Notes: generated by a model not told the origin, from the sequence alone. A stretch of DNA of 64,000 nt from Pelagibacteraceae bacterium AG-430-I06 (GCA_003209895.1 QCOH01000001.1:1-64000), one strand, 5' to 3'; positions 10,372-20,802 are shown, numbered from the stretch's first letter. Numbers and translations: made by a program.

Positions 10372-11088
10372 TTAGCCGACGTTTGAACGCCCACCATCAA
10401 CGCCAATTATTTGACCTGTAATCCAAGAACTTTCATTTGATAGTAAAAATTTAGCTAATGCAGCACTATCTGTGCCTTCTCCAACTCTTTTTAAAGGATG
10501 CTGTTTAGCAATACCTTCTGCAATTTTTGCATTTCCTAGAATTCGTCCAGCCATTTTAGAGTTACTTAAACTTGGAGCTATACAATTTATTCTTATATTC
10601 GGAGCTAATTCGGCAGCTAATGATACGGTTAAACCTTCCAATGATGCTTTAACCGGGGAAATAATGCTGTGATTTGGAAATCCTTGTTTAACTGCTACAG
10701 TAGAAAAAACAACAATTGAAGATTTATTTTTTTTTAAATTGTCCTTATATTTTTTTATTATTTCTACGATGGGAAATAAATTTAAATCGAGACTTTTTAA
10801 GTAATCCTTTTTTGTTACAAGGTTTATTGGTTTGAGATCAATAGAACCAACACAATATGCTATTCCTGCTATATCTATATTTTGTAAATCTGAGTCAATT
10901 TTTTCTATGAAACTTGGATCGGTTACATCCGCAATACTAAATGAGCCACCTGTTTCCTCAGAGAGCTTAGATATCTCTGTTTCGTTTTTACCAACCAGAT
11001 GTATTTCATGGGAGCTACTAGTTAACAATTTAGCTAATGAGCTTCCAACCGCTCCTGTTGCTCCAAAAATTAAAATTTTACCAGCCAT
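10372..11088 (-). CDS. SDR family oxidoreductase
   Basis: 238 aa; ILIFGATGAVGSSLAKLL, NIRINCIAPSLSNSKM, WITGQIIGVDGGRSNVG. Confidence 0.92.
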   Translation of the reverse strand: MAGKILIFGATGAVGSSLAKLLTSSSHEIHLVGKNETEISKLSEETGGSFSIADVTDPSFIEKIDSDLQNIDIAGIAYCVGSIDLKPINLVTKKDYLKSLDLNLFPIVEIIKKYKDNLKKNKSSIVVFSTVAVKQGFPNHSIISPVKASLEGLTVSLAAELAPNIRINCIAPSLSNSKMAGRILGNAKIAEGIAKQHPLKRVGEGTDSAALAKFLLSNESSWITGQIIGVDGGRSNVG

Positions 11089-11092
11089 ATAT

Positions 11093-11512
11093 TTAATCCT
11101 TCTTTGAGATTTGTAATTTTTTTGCTACAGAAAAGCTTAAAAAAGTTAAGTAGGTTCCTGTAATAAATAACGCATTCGCAATTATCATTGTAACTTGTGT
11201 AATTTCAAAATATATGAAGAGAAGGTAAGCAAATCCAATCATCAAATCCCAAACCCCAAATAACAATAAATAAAGTGGCCATCTTGTGCTTTGATTTAGA
11301 GATTTAAAATCCGAGATACGGTTTTTAATATAATCATTTCCTAGGGCAATTAGTATTAAAGGAATTATAAAAAAGAAAATCCACACATAAATTGCAATAT
11401 TAAAGTTTTCCTGAACCCATACTTTCGGAAACACACTTGTTTCATGGAGCAATGTCCAAAAAATTAGATACCCAAACATATAATAAGCTACGATAGCAAC
11501 AAGTTGTTTCAT
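11093..11512 (-). CDS. hypothetical integral membrane protein
   Basis: 139 aa, about four hydrophobic segments, no family recognised. Confidence 0.6.
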   Translation of the reverse strand: MKQLVAIVAYYMFGYLIFWTLLHETSVFPKVWVQENFNIAIYVWIFFFIIPLILIALGNDYIKNRISDFKSLNQSTRWPLYLLLFGVWDLMIGFAYLLFIYFEITQVTMIIANALFITGTYLTFLSFSVAKKLQISKKD

Positions 11513-11566
11513 TTTTGTATCTCTTCTTCATTCATCTATTAAACTTTTTATATATGCTAATTTTAG

Positions 11567-12757
11567 CTAAGTTCTTAGCTTTCTTGCCGCACCTAATATA
11601 AATCTCTCAACTTTTGACTTTTTGAAAGATTTATTTTCTTCAAAAGATACTTTTTTAACTGAGTAAGCTTTGCTTTTACTTTGTCTCGAAAGTATCGTGA
11701 TATTTCCCTTATATAATTTAATTTTAATTGATCCATTAACTTGATTTTTTTTATTATCTATAATTTTTTGCAGTTTAAACCTTGCTTTTGAAAACCAAAA
11801 ACCATTATAAATTAGCTCAGCATATTTTGGCATTACTTCATCTTTTTGATGCATAGTTTCTTTATCTAAAGTTACAGACTCCATAGCTCTATGAGCTACC
11901 ATTAAAATAGTCCCTCCTGGAGTCTCATAAACTCCTCTTGACTTTATTCCAATAAATCTATTTTCAACTAAATCAACTCTGCCAATTCCATTTTTACCAG
12001 CAATAATGTTTAATTTCTGTAAAAGCTTTGACGGAGATAGTGTCTTATTGTTAACAGAAAATGGATCACCTTTTTTAAATCCAATAGTTACATAAGATGG
12101 TTTTTTTTTAGCTTTCTCAGGAGAAACTGTTCTTTGAAAAATATATTCAGGGGCCTGTTTTGTTGGATCTTCCAAAATCTTACCCTCAGTAGAAGTGTGA
12201 TAGAGATTATCATCAACTGAAAAAGGAGGAGCGCCTTTTTTATCTTTTGGGATTGGAATACTGTGTTTCTTTGCATATTTAATTAAATCTGTTCTGGATT
12301 TTAACTTCCATATTCTCCATGGTGCTATGACTTTAATTTTAGGACCAAAATAGTGATATCCTAGTTCAAATCTTACTTGGTCATTTCCTTTTCCAGTTGC
12401 TCCATGTGAAACAGCAAAAGCTTTAAATTTTTTCGCAATAAAAATTTGTCTTTTTGCAATCAAAGGTCTCGCTATCGAAGTACCTAATAAATATGATCCT
12501 TCATATAAAGCATGGCCTCTAATCATTGGATATACATAATCTTTAACAAATATATTTTTTAAATCTTCTATAACAATATTTTTTACACCTAACCTTTTTG
12601 CATTTTTGATAATTTTATTTTTATCCATTTCTTGACCTATATCTGCGGTGTAAGCTATGACCTCCGAATTAAAATTTTCTTGAAGCCATTTAAGAATAAT
12701 AGAGGTATCCAAACCTCCTGAGTAAGCCAAAACAATTTTAATTTTTTTTTTAGGCAC
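11567..12757 (-). CDS. argG: argininosuccinate synthase
   Basis: 396 aa; [64 protein letters not shown]. Confidence 0.97.
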   Translation of the reverse strand: MPKKKIKIVLAYSGGLDTSIILKWLQENFNSEVIAYTADIGQEMDKNKIIKNAKRLGVKNIVIEDLKNIFVKDYVYPMIRGHALYEGSYLLGTSIARPLIAKRQIFIAKKFKAFAVSHGATGKGNDQVRFELGYHYFGPKIKVIAPWRIWKLKSRTDLIKYAKKHSIPIPKDKKGAPPFSVDDNLYHTSTEGKILEDPTKQAPEYIFQRTVSPEKAKKKPSYVTIGFKKGDPFSVNNKTLSPSKLLQKLNIIAGKNGIGRVDLVENRFIGIKSRGVYETPGGTILMVAHRAMESVTLDKETMHQKDEVMPKYAELIYNGFWFSKARFKLQKIIDNKKNQVNGSIKIKLYKGNITILSRQSKSKAYSVKKVSFEENKSFKKSKVERFILGAARKLRT

Positions 12758-13244
12758 AACTTTTTTTGGCAGTATTATAGGCTTTAGTAAAGCCCATCAT
12801 AGAATAAAGATCTCTAGATTTATTACCTTTTAAGTCCGATGCAGAAATAGATAATTTTGAAGCTTTTTTCATTACTTTGATTAGATTAAACTCTTCTTCG
12901 CCATCAGATATCCACGCAAATTTTCCCTGAGAAAAGAATAAAAAACTATTTTTTCCTGATTTGGCATTTACAGAAGACTGCTTATAAATATGCCCGCTTG
13001 TTACGCTGACTTCGTTTTTAATTTTATCGGATTTTCTAAATGTAACAAATAATCTAGATGCGTCCCTTTTTAAATTTTTGGGAGACCTTTCTGTTGGGAT
13101 TGTTTGAGCAAAGCAAATTTTACCTTTTCCGTCATTGTAAGTAAATGCTTCCCAATTTTTATATTTTCCTAAAGTTTTCGGTTCTGAGGCAATAGCTTCA
13201 AATAAAAATCCTAAAAAAAACAAAAATAAAATTTTTCTAATCAT
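12750..13244 (-). CDS. IalB (invasion-associated locus B)-like exported protein
   Basis: 164 aa; signal peptide, [37 protein letters not shown]...VSVTSG, C-terminal [10 protein letters not shown]. Confidence 0.75.
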   Translation of the reverse strand: MIRKILFLFFLGFLFEAIASEPKTLGKYKNWEAFTYNDGKGKICFAQTIPTERSPKNLKRDASRLFVTFRKSDKIKNEVSVTSGHIYKQSSVNAKSGKNSFLFFSQGKFAWISDGEEEFNLIKVMKKASKLSISASDLKGNKSRDLYSMMGFTKAYNTAKKSCA

Positions 13245-13290
13245 TTTTGCAATCTATACAAATTTTTTTTCTTTTCAACATTTCTTTAAT

Positions 13291-14331
13291 TTATGGTGCT
13301 GGATTTGGAATTTTTTCGTGAACAAAGTTTATTTCATCTACTATTTTTGAGTCAAGAGATATACTAATACTTTCAACATTTTCCTTTAGCTGCTTCATTG
13401 TTGTAGCTCCTATTATATTGCTTGTAACAAAATCTCTTGAATTCACAAACGCCTGAGAAAGTTGAGTTAAAGTTAATTTATATTTTTGGGCAATTTTGAA
13501 ATATTCATCAACCGCATCATAAGTTCTAGTGTTATGATATCTTGGGTAATTATTATAAAATAAGTCCATTCTTGAATTTTTTGGAATTTGATTATTTCTA
13601 TATTTACCTGTTAAATATCCTGCAGCTAATGGAGAATATGCTAACAGTCCAGCACTCTCTCTTATTGAAATTTCAGACATACCTATTTCATAGCTTCTGT
13701 TTACAAGGCTATAAGGATTTTGAACAGAGACTACTCTTGGTAAATTTTCTTGTTCGGCTATTTGTAAAAATTTTGAAAATCCCCAAGGCGTTTCGTTTGA
13801 TAATCCGATAAATCTAATTTTTCCTTGATCAATTAATTTTTTAAAAGTCTTTAAAATATCTTTAAAATCATTCCATTTTTTTTCATTTTCTTCATGCTCA
13901 TAGTTTAAATCACCAAAATAATTTGTATTTCTTTCGGGCCAATGTAATTGAAATAGATCTATATAATCTGTTTTCAATCTTCTCAAGCTATTCTCAACAG
14001 ATTCTTGAATACTTTTTTTAGAAAACTGCTCTCCGCCACCCCTTATCCATTTAAGTCCAGGTCCTGCAATTTTAGTTGCCAGAATAATTTTTTTTCTGTT
14101 ATTCCTTTTCGTGAACCAATTACCAATAATTTCCTCTGTTTTGCCATAAGTTTTTTGTTTAGGAGGTATGGCGTAAAGTTCAGCGGTATCAAAAAAATTA
14201 ATACCCTTTTCCATTGCATAGTCCATTTGTTCAAAGCCTTCCGACTCAGTATTCTGTTCCCCATAAGTCATTGTGCCTAAACAAATGAGACTTACATCTA
14301 AATCCGTATTTCCCAGCTTTTTAAATTTCAT
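13291..14331 (-). CDS. aldo/keto reductase (Tas-like)
   Basis: 346 aa; KFKKLGNTDLDVSLICLGTMTYGEQN, FFDTAELYAIPP, DYIDLFQLHWPERNTNYFG. Confidence 0.92.
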   Translation of the reverse strand: MKFKKLGNTDLDVSLICLGTMTYGEQNTESEGFEQMDYAMEKGINFFDTAELYAIPPKQKTYGKTEEIIGNWFTKRNNRKKIILATKIAGPGLKWIRGGGEQFSKKSIQESVENSLRRLKTDYIDLFQLHWPERNTNYFGDLNYEHEENEKKWNDFKDILKTFKKLIDQGKIRFIGLSNETPWGFSKFLQIAEQENLPRVVSVQNPYSLVNRSYEIGMSEISIRESAGLLAYSPLAAGYLTGKYRNNQIPKNSRMDLFYNNYPRYHNTRTYDAVDEYFKIAQKYKLTLTQLSQAFVNSRDFVTSNIIGATTMKQLKENVESISISLDSKIVDEINFVHEKIPNPAP

Positions 14332-14399
14332 AAAAATGTAATATTTTTAGGGGATATATGTACCATTGAAAACATAAAAAAAATGGTTATATTTTAACT

Positions 14400-15164
14400 A
14401 TGGAATTTAATAGACAAAACACTACAACAAAGTCGTCAACAACAGAGTCCCATATAGTAGACCAGGGTCTCAGAGCCTATATGCTTAAAGTCTACAATTA
14501 TATGGCATCTGGAGTTTTTCTGACTGGCGTTGTTTCACTGTTTCTATTTAGACTGTCAGGAGGTTATGATATTCAAGTAACTTCTGCCGGTATACAAAAT
14601 TTAACGCCGATCGGACAAGCATTATTCGCATCACCTTTAATGTGGGTAGTAATGCTGGCTCCGTTAGGAATAGTTTTTTATATGAGCTTTGGTATCAGAA
14701 AAATGAGTGCAGCCAAAGCACAAACAACCTTTTGGATTTTTGCAGCACTAATGGGAGCATCTTTAGCTTCAATATTTTTAGTTTATACAGGCGCAAGTAT
14801 TACTAGAGTATTTTTTATAACTGCAGGGACGTTTGGTGCAATGAGCATTTACGGATATACAACAAAAAGAGATCTTACTAAATTTGGATCATTTTTAATG
14901 ATGGGTTTAATTGGAATTATTATTGCATCCATAGTTAACATTTTTATGAAATCTAGTATGATGTATTTTGTCATTTCAGTTTTAGGTGTTTTAATTTTTG
15001 TCGGTCTTACTGCGTATGATACTCAAAAAATAAAGAATATGTATTTAAGTAGTGATGACAGCGAAACTTCAGGGAAGAAAGCTGTTATGGGCGCTTTGAC
15101 ACTTTACTTAGACTTTATTAATCTATTTATCATGCTTTTAAGACTTTTTGGTCAGAGAAGATAA
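14400..15164 (+). CDS. Bax inhibitor-1/YccA family membrane protein
   Basis: 254 aa; YNYMASGVFLTGVVSLF, GLTAYDTQKIKNMY, GALTLYLDFINLFIMLLRLFGQRR. Confidence 0.93.
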   Translation: MEFNRQNTTTKSSTTESHIVDQGLRAYMLKVYNYMASGVFLTGVVSLFLFRLSGGYDIQVTSAGIQNLTPIGQALFASPLMWVVMLAPLGIVFYMSFGIRKMSAAKAQTTFWIFAALMGASLASIFLVYTGASITRVFFITAGTFGAMSIYGYTTKRDLTKFGSFLMMGLIGIIIASIVNIFMKSSMMYFVISVLGVLIFVGLTAYDTQKIKNMYLSSDDSETSGKKAVMGALTLYLDFINLFIMLLRLFGQRR

Positions 15165-15166
15165 AA

Positions 15167-15511
15167 CTATCTCACAATCTTCAATTTAGTCCATTCAACT
15201 TTTTTAATTAAACTCTCAAGGTCTGAAGACTTATGAAATATTTTACCATTTCTATCTAATACATAAAATTTCTCAGATATATTTTTTGGGCTAAGGTTTT
15301 TAGATATTCTATAGATAGGTCTTTCCGAAGCTCTTTGGTATACATCAAAGGTGATTTCTTTTCTATTAATCGAAAGACCGTAATCTTTCCAATCACCAGA
15401 TGAAACTTTTCTTGCATAAAGATTTAGTATTGCCTGAAGTTCTTTTTTTATAAAAAATTTTTCCTTTTTATGTATTTTGTTATTTATTATTAATCTAAGT
15501 TTATTCTTCAT
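15167..15511 (-). CDS. DUF2794 domain protein
   Basis: 114 aa; ELQAILNLYARKVSSGDWKDYGLSI...RASERPIYRISKNL typical of alphaproteobacterial DUF2794. Confidence 0.85.
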   Translation of the reverse strand: MKNKLRLIINNKIHKKEKFFIKKELQAILNLYARKVSSGDWKDYGLSINRKEITFDVYQRASERPIYRISKNLSPKNISEKFYVLDRNGKIFHKSSDLESLIKKVEWTKLKIVR

Positions 15512-16055
15512 CTTTTTTATATTTGTTAATCAAAGGCACCTGAAAAATTGTAAATAAAAAAGTAATTGGCAATATCCCCCAAACTTTAAAATTTACCCAG
15601 ACCTCCTCTGCTTGCGTTCTCCATACAGCCTCATTTAAGATTGCTAAAAAAATAAAAAAACCTATCCATCTATATAAAAGTTTATCCCAACCTATCTCTT
15701 CGAGTTTAATGGAATTTTTAAAAAAGCTTTTTAAAAAGTTTTTATTAAGTATTAATTTTCCTATTAACAATGCTGCCGCAAATATAATATTGATTATTGT
15801 TGGTTTTAAATAAAGAAAAATCGGGTTTTTAAAAAAAATAGTTAATGCTCCAAACATTGTTATAAGTGTAGCCCCTATAAGAGGTAAATAGGGTATTTTT
15901 TTTTCTATTACATATACTATTAATACAGCGACTAATGTTGATATTATTAATGGAGGTATTGCTGTTATAAGGTTTTTATCACTTTTATAATAAACTACAA
16001 AAAAAATAAATAACGGCCCAAAATCTGTTAATAATTTTACAATAGATTTATTCAC
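15501..16055 (-). CDS. yciB: inner membrane septation protein A
   Basis: 184 aa; KLLTDFGPLFIFFVVYY, FLAILNEAVWRTQAEEVWVNFKVWGILPITFLFTIFQVPLI. Confidence 0.92.
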   Translation of the reverse strand: MNKSIVKLLTDFGPLFIFFVVYYKSDKNLITAIPPLIISTLVAVLIVYVIEKKIPYLPLIGATLITMFGALTIFFKNPIFLYLKPTIINIIFAAALLIGKLILNKNFLKSFFKNSIKLEEIGWDKLLYRWIGFFIFLAILNEAVWRTQAEEVWVNFKVWGILPITFLFTIFQVPLINKYKKDEE

Positions 16056-16127
16056 AAATAAAGGCTACCACAATTTTTTTTTAAATAAAATTTTTTTGTT
16101 GATTTTATAAATTAATTTATTAACCTT

Positions 16128-16454
16128 ATGAATATGAATGAAAAATCAGCTAAGTTTTCCATCGGTGACATTGTAAAACATAGGCATTTTAATTTCAGAG
16201 GAGTAATTTATGATGTAGATTTTGAATTCAACAATTCAGAGGAATGGTATCAATCAATTCCAAAAGAAGTCAGGCCCAAAAAAAACCAACCATTTTATCA
16301 TCTGCTTGCTGAAAATAGCGAAGTTACGTATGAAGCTTATGTATCAGAGCAAAATTTGATCGCCGACAAATCAAAAGAACCTATAAGGCATCCTCTTATA
16401 AATGAGATTTTCTTAGAAAAAAGGGGTTCAGCATACTATAAAAGATCAAACTAA
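16128..16454 (+). CDS. hspQ: heat shock protein HspQ
   Basis: 108 aa; AKFSIGDIVKHRHFNFRGVIYDVDFEFNNSEEWY...PKKNQPFYHLLAE...YVSEQNLIAD. Confidence 0.93.
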   Translation: MNMNEKSAKFSIGDIVKHRHFNFRGVIYDVDFEFNNSEEWYQSIPKEVRPKKNQPFYHLLAENSEVTYEAYVSEQNLIADKSKEPIRHPLINEIFLEKRGSAYYKRSN

Positions 16455-16535
16455 TAACACCTAAACTTCCGCCACAAATTTAACAAGATTTATTCAAAAC
16501 TCTGTCTCAAAAATACTTTACTTAATTAATTGTTT

Positions 16536-16592
16536 AGCCTGATTGGGGATCATTCTATACTTCCTTATCTCCCTCAGATCCTCAATTAGGCT
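16536..16592 (+). other. long-stem hairpin in hspQ-ccmC intergenic region
   Basis: AGCCTGATTGGGGATC (16536-16551) pairs over 16 bp, two of them G.U, with GATCCTCAATTAGGCT (16577-16592); 25-nt loop. Confidence 0.7.
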
Positions 16593-16644
16593 TTAAGTAA
16601 AAATATCCCATTCAAAATTTCTTTAAAATAAGTTAAAAAATAGA

Positions 16645-17352
16645 ATGTTAAATTTTTTAAGTCCTGGAAACCTTTTTGTTTTTTTTAACAAAATAAACAA
16701 ACTAATTACAAAAATTTTATTGCCTTTAGCAATTGTCTCTTTAGTATTTTCATTATTTCTCTCTCCACCAGATTACATTCAAGGAGACTCTGTTAGAATT
16801 ATGTACGTACACGTACCATCGTCATGGATTGCTTTAGCTTGTTTCTCACTAATTGGATTTTTAACTATTTTCAATTTTTTATTTAAATTTAAAAATTCTA
16901 TTCTAATTTATAAAAGTTTAGCTCCTATCGGGATGAGCTTTTGTTTGATATCAATTGTAACAGGAGCGATCTGGGGCCAGCCAACATGGGGAACTTTTTG
17001 GGCTTGGGATGCTAGATTAACATCAATGTTAATACTTTTAGTATTCTATATTCTTTTTATTTTTTCATACAAATTTATACAGAATCAAAATCTTTCATCA
17101 AAAATATGTGCAACTTTAGCTGCTTTAGGAATCGTAAACATCTTTATTGTAAAATATTCTGTTGATTTTTGGTCAACACTACATCAAACCTCTAGCGTTA
17201 AAATTTTAGGCGATACTTCAATTGATAAGTCTATGTTAGTGCCTCTAACATTAATGTTATTGGTATTCTTAGTGTATTGTGCGTTAATTTTTCTAATGAA
17301 ATATAGGGCAGAAATAATTAGAATGAAGAAGAAAGGTTTAAAAAGATTATGA
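16645..17352 (+). CDS. ccmC: heme exporter/cytochrome c maturation protein CcmC
   Basis: 235 aa; IMYVHVPSSWIAL, GAIWGQPTWGTFWAWDARLTSMLILL, VDFWSTLHQ. Confidence 0.96.
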   Translation: MLNFLSPGNLFVFFNKINKLITKILLPLAIVSLVFSLFLSPPDYIQGDSVRIMYVHVPSSWIALACFSLIGFLTIFNFLFKFKNSILIYKSLAPIGMSFCLISIVTGAIWGQPTWGTFWAWDARLTSMLILLVFYILFIFSYKFIQNQNLSSKICATLAALGIVNIFIVKYSVDFWSTLHQTSSVKILGDTSIDKSMLVPLTLMLLVFLVYCALIFLMKYRAEIIRMKKKGLKRL

Positions 17353-17579
17353 ATCTTAGCATTTTTACAATGGGGGGCTATGGGCTATATGTTTGGTCTG
17401 CATTCGCCTTTACATTTTTAGTTTGCTTTTTTCTTTTTTTGAAAAGCAGAAAGTCACTCAAAAAGCTTGAAAGTGATTTTAAAGATGAAGTGAAAAAACT
17501 TTCAGCTGAACAAGTGGACACATTAAAAAAAGGAAAAATTTCAAAAGAAATTCTAACCTCTCAGTCTAAAGCAAAATAA
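17349..17579 (+). CDS. ccmD: heme exporter protein CcmD
   Basis: 76 aa; GGYGLYVWSAFAFTFLVCFFLFLKSRKSLKKLE, position between ccmC and ccmE. Confidence 0.85.
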   Translation: MNLSIFTMGGYGLYVWSAFAFTFLVCFFLFLKSRKSLKKLESDFKDEVKKLSAEQVDTLKKGKISKEILTSQSKAK

Positions 17580-17592
17580 AGCATTAAAATAA

Positions 17593-17994
17593 ATGCTTAA
17601 CAAAAAAATAAAAAATAGATCGTTAGCATTTACTTTATTTTTTCTTTTATCGATTATAACTATTTTTTTCTCTTTAAAGGTTTTAGACGACAACGTACTA
17701 TATTTCTTATCACCTACTGAAATTAACGATAAAGAAAATATTAATTTCAATAAACCAATTAGAATTGGTGGTATGGTCAAAAAAAACTCTATAATACTTA
17801 ACAATAATGAAATAAAATTTGTTGTAACAGATTTAAAAAATGAAATTATTGTTAGTTATAGAGGTACCGTTCCAAACCTATTTGCCGAAGGAAAGGGTGT
17901 TGTTGCTGAAGGATTACTTCAAGATAAAAAATTCTTTATAGCGAAAAGAATTTTAGCAAAGCATGATGAAAACTATATGCCTCCAAAAGATTAA
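17593..17994 (+). CDS. ccmE: cytochrome c maturation protein CcmE
   Basis: 133 aa; IRIGGMVKKNSI, VSYRGTVPNLFAEGKGVVAEG, AKHDENYMPP. Confidence 0.96.
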   Translation: MLNKKIKNRSLAFTLFFLLSIITIFFSLKVLDDNVLYFLSPTEINDKENINFNKPIRIGGMVKKNSIILNNNEIKFVVTDLKNEIIVSYRGTVPNLFAEGKGVVAEGLLQDKKFFIAKRILAKHDENYMPPKD

Positions 17995-18011
17995 AGAAAA
18001 TTTGTATTAAA

Positions 18012-19907
18012 ATGCTCAGTGAAACAGGACATCTATTTATATTTGCATCAACATTTCTAAGTTTATCTTTAATTTTTTTTTCAATAAAAGAAATTAAAGG
18101 AAATAAAAAAAGTTCATTTCCAGTAATTGTTAGTTTTTCAAAGTTTCAATTAATTTTTACAAACTTAAGTTTTCTAACTTTGATGGGCGGATACATTATT
18201 TCAGACTTTTCTATTGTAAATGTTTATGAAAATTCGCATTCATCCAAACCATTAATTTATAAAATTTCTGGTGTATGGGGTAATCATGAGGGTAGTTTGC
18301 TTTTATGGATAAATGTTTTAGTTATATTCTCTTTTCTATTTTTTAAAAAAAATAACAAACATAATAAAGAATTTAGTCTTTTTACTTTAGTATTTCAAAA
18401 TATTCTAATCTTAGGTTTTTTTATTTTTTTGATTACAACATCAAATCCTTTCAGTAAAATATTTCCTATTCCTTTAGAGGGACTTGGTTTAAATCCTATT
18501 CTACAGGACCCTGCGCTTGCCATTCATCCTCCATTACTTTATTTAGGTTTTGTTGGTTCTTCTATTTATTTTTCAGCAGCACTCTCATCTTTATTAACTA
18601 AATTTAGCGGAAAAGATTTTGGAACAATAATCAAGCCATGGGTTTTGATATCCTGGTTATTTCAAACATTGGGAATTCTGGTTGGATCAATTTGGGCTTA
18701 TTATGAACTTGGATGGGGAGGATATTGGTTTTGGGATCCTGTAGAAAATTCTTCTTTAATCCCCTGGTTTTTAATGACTGCTTTATTTCATTCTGTTTTG
18801 GTTTTAGAAAAAAGAAATGGACTTTATCTATGGGTAATTATCTTAAGTATTTTGACATTCACCATGAGTGTAACAGGAACTTTTTTAGTAAGGTCAGGTA
18901 TATTAAATTCAGTCCATACATTTGCAAATGATCCAACTAGAGGTTTATACTTACTAATTTTTCTCTCATTGATGGTATTTTTATCTCTTTATATATTTTA
19001 CAGGTATGCGCCTTCAGAAAATAAAAAATTTGAATTATTTAGTAAAGAATTTTTTATTTTGACAAATAACTGGTTTATGAGTTTTTTTCTTATCACAGTT
19101 TTGATAGGTACCATCTATCCTATATTTTTAGAAGTACTAACTAATCAAAAAATTTCAATTGGACCTCCATATTATAATACGGTTCTAGCACCATTTCTAA
19201 TACCAGTACTTTTTCTTATGGGATATGGACCAAAGTCAAGCTGGATATCCTCTAAGCCTGTAAAAGAAAAAAATATTTTATTCATTTTAGTTGTATCAAC
19301 ATTATTAAGTGTAATTTTAATTTATTTTTTAAATAACAAAAATTTTTTAATAAATTTGGTGCTTATTTTCTCAACCTATTTGGTTTTACAAACTATATTC
19401 GATTTATACAAAAGTATAAAAAAAAAACATGTATTAAATTATAGCTCAAATTATTCAAGTTTCTTTTCACATTTAGGATTTGGTTTCTTAATATTTTTTA
19501 TATCATTAAATAGTATAATGTCGATTGAACATGATTTTAACTTGAAGATTGGCGAAAAAAAGCAATTAAAAAATATCACTATTAATTTTAAAAAATTGGA
19601 CTCCTTTGAAGAAAAAAATTATCAAAAAATTGTTGGAGAAATCGAAGTTATTAATGCACAAGAAAAAACAACAGAGGTATTAAAACCTGAAATAAGAGTT
19701 TATAACCAACCCGAGACAATAACTTACGAAGCATCAATAAAATCAAACATTTTATCAGACACTTATGTGACTATGAGCAATATATCGAAAGAGAATATTT
19801 ACAATATAAAATTTCAAAAAAAACCTTTTATGAATATGATTTGGCTTTCAACAATTTTGATTGTTTTAGGTGGTTCTTTCAGAATTTTAACTAGGAAGAG
19901 TTTATGA
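18012..19907 (+). CDS. ccmF: cytochrome c maturation protein CcmF
   Basis: 631 aa; ISGVWGNHEGSLLLWI, LQDPALAIHPPLLYLGFVG, WGGYWFWDPVENSSLIPW. Confidence 0.97.
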   Translation: MLSETGHLFIFASTFLSLSLIFFSIKEIKGNKKSSFPVIVSFSKFQLIFTNLSFLTLMGGYIISDFSIVNVYENSHSSKPLIYKISGVWGNHEGSLLLWINVLVIFSFLFFKKNNKHNKEFSLFTLVFQNILILGFFIFLITTSNPFSKIFPIPLEGLGLNPILQDPALAIHPPLLYLGFVGSSIYFSAALSSLLTKFSGKDFGTIIKPWVLISWLFQTLGILVGSIWAYYELGWGGYWFWDPVENSSLIPWFLMTALFHSVLVLEKRNGLYLWVIILSILTFTMSVTGTFLVRSGILNSVHTFANDPTRGLYLLIFLSLMVFLSLYIFYRYAPSENKKFELFSKEFFILTNNWFMSFFLITVLIGTIYPIFLEVLTNQKISIGPPYYNTVLAPFLIPVLFLMGYGPKSSWISSKPVKEKNILFILVVSTLLSVILIYFLNNKNFLINLVLIFSTYLVLQTIFDLYKSIKKKHVLNYSSNYSSFFSHLGFGFLIFFISLNSIMSIEHDFNLKIGEKKQLKNITINFKKLDSFEEKNYQKIVGEIEVINAQEKTTEVLKPEIRVYNQPETITYEASIKSNILSDTYVTMSNISKENIYNIKFQKKPFMNMIWLSTILIVLGGSFRILTRKSL

Positions 19908-20425
19908 GAAAAATAAAATTAATCTCAATTTTAATATTTATTTTTTTTATTATTATTACTTTTTCTATGGGCCTTAAAAAAGAAAAAGTTTATGATACTA
20001 TTGATGTCGTAGGTAAGCCAATATCAGAAATAAGTTTAAACTTATTTAATGAGAATAATACTTTAAATACAAATGAACTAAGAAAAAATAAATTTACTTT
20101 AATAAATTTTTGGGCATCTTGGTGTGCACCATGTAGAAAAGAACACAAGAATCTTTTATTTCTAAAAAAAAATGGTGATATTAAAATTTTGGGCGTAAAC
20201 TTTAAGGATAAAAAGTCTAATGCAAATAAATTTATAAATGATTTAGGTAACCCCTTCTACTTAATTGCTTTAGATGAAGATGGAAAAAAATCAGTTTCGT
20301 TTGGAGTTTATGGTATTCCTGAAACAATATTAATTAATCAAGATCTTGTTGTAGTTAAAAAATATATTGGTGCTATCGATAAAAAAGATGTTAAGGAAAT
20401 TCTTAAAATTGTAGGAAAAAAATGA
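19904..20425 (+). CDS. ccmG: thiol:disulfide interchange protein (CcmG/DsbE)
   Basis: 173 aa; INFWASWCAPCRKEHKNL, FGVYGIPETILINQ; thioredoxin-fold WCAPC. Confidence 0.94.
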   Translation: MRKIKLISILIFIFFIIITFSMGLKKEKVYDTIDVVGKPISEISLNLFNENNTLNTNELRKNKFTLINFWASWCAPCRKEHKNLLFLKKNGDIKILGVNFKDKKSNANKFINDLGNPFYLIALDEDGKKSVSFGVYGIPETILINQDLVVVKKYIGAIDKKDVKEILKIVGKK

Positions 20426-20802
20426 AAAAAATTAAAGTACTTTTTTTAACTCTTATTATTACTTTCTCATTTGCAAAAATTCTTAAAGCTGACGAAGACT
20501 TGAATAATAAAATTTACAAAAATCTTAGATGTTTAGTTTGTCAAGGACAAAGTATTGCTGACTCAAATTCTGATTTTGCGCAAACAATTAAAAGTGTCGT
20601 AAAAGATCAAACAAAAAATGGAATGAAAGAGGATGAGATTTATAGTTTTCTATCTGAAAAATACGGAGATTGGATATTATATAAACCTCCTTTAAAAAAT
20701 AAGAGCTATATTCTTTGGGCGCTACCTTATATTTTCTTCATAATTGGAGCGTTTATAATCTTTTTCATATTAAAAAAAACCATTAAAATTAGGAAATATT
20801 AG
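20422..20802 (+). CDS. ccmH: cytochrome c-type biogenesis protein CcmH
   Basis: 126 aa; KNLRCLVCQGQSIADSNSDFA, LSEKYGDWILYKPPL. Confidence 0.95.
   Translation: MKKIKVLFLTLIITFSFAKILKADEDLNNKIYKNLRCLVCQGQSIADSNSDFAQTIKSVVKDQTKNGMKEDEIYSFLSEKYGDWILYKPPLKNKSYILWALPYIFFIIGAFIIFFILKKTIKIRKY

Noticed and set aside
10472-11107. + strand ORFs opposite the SDR gene
   Set aside because: Antisense artefacts of a well-supported SDR coding sequence.
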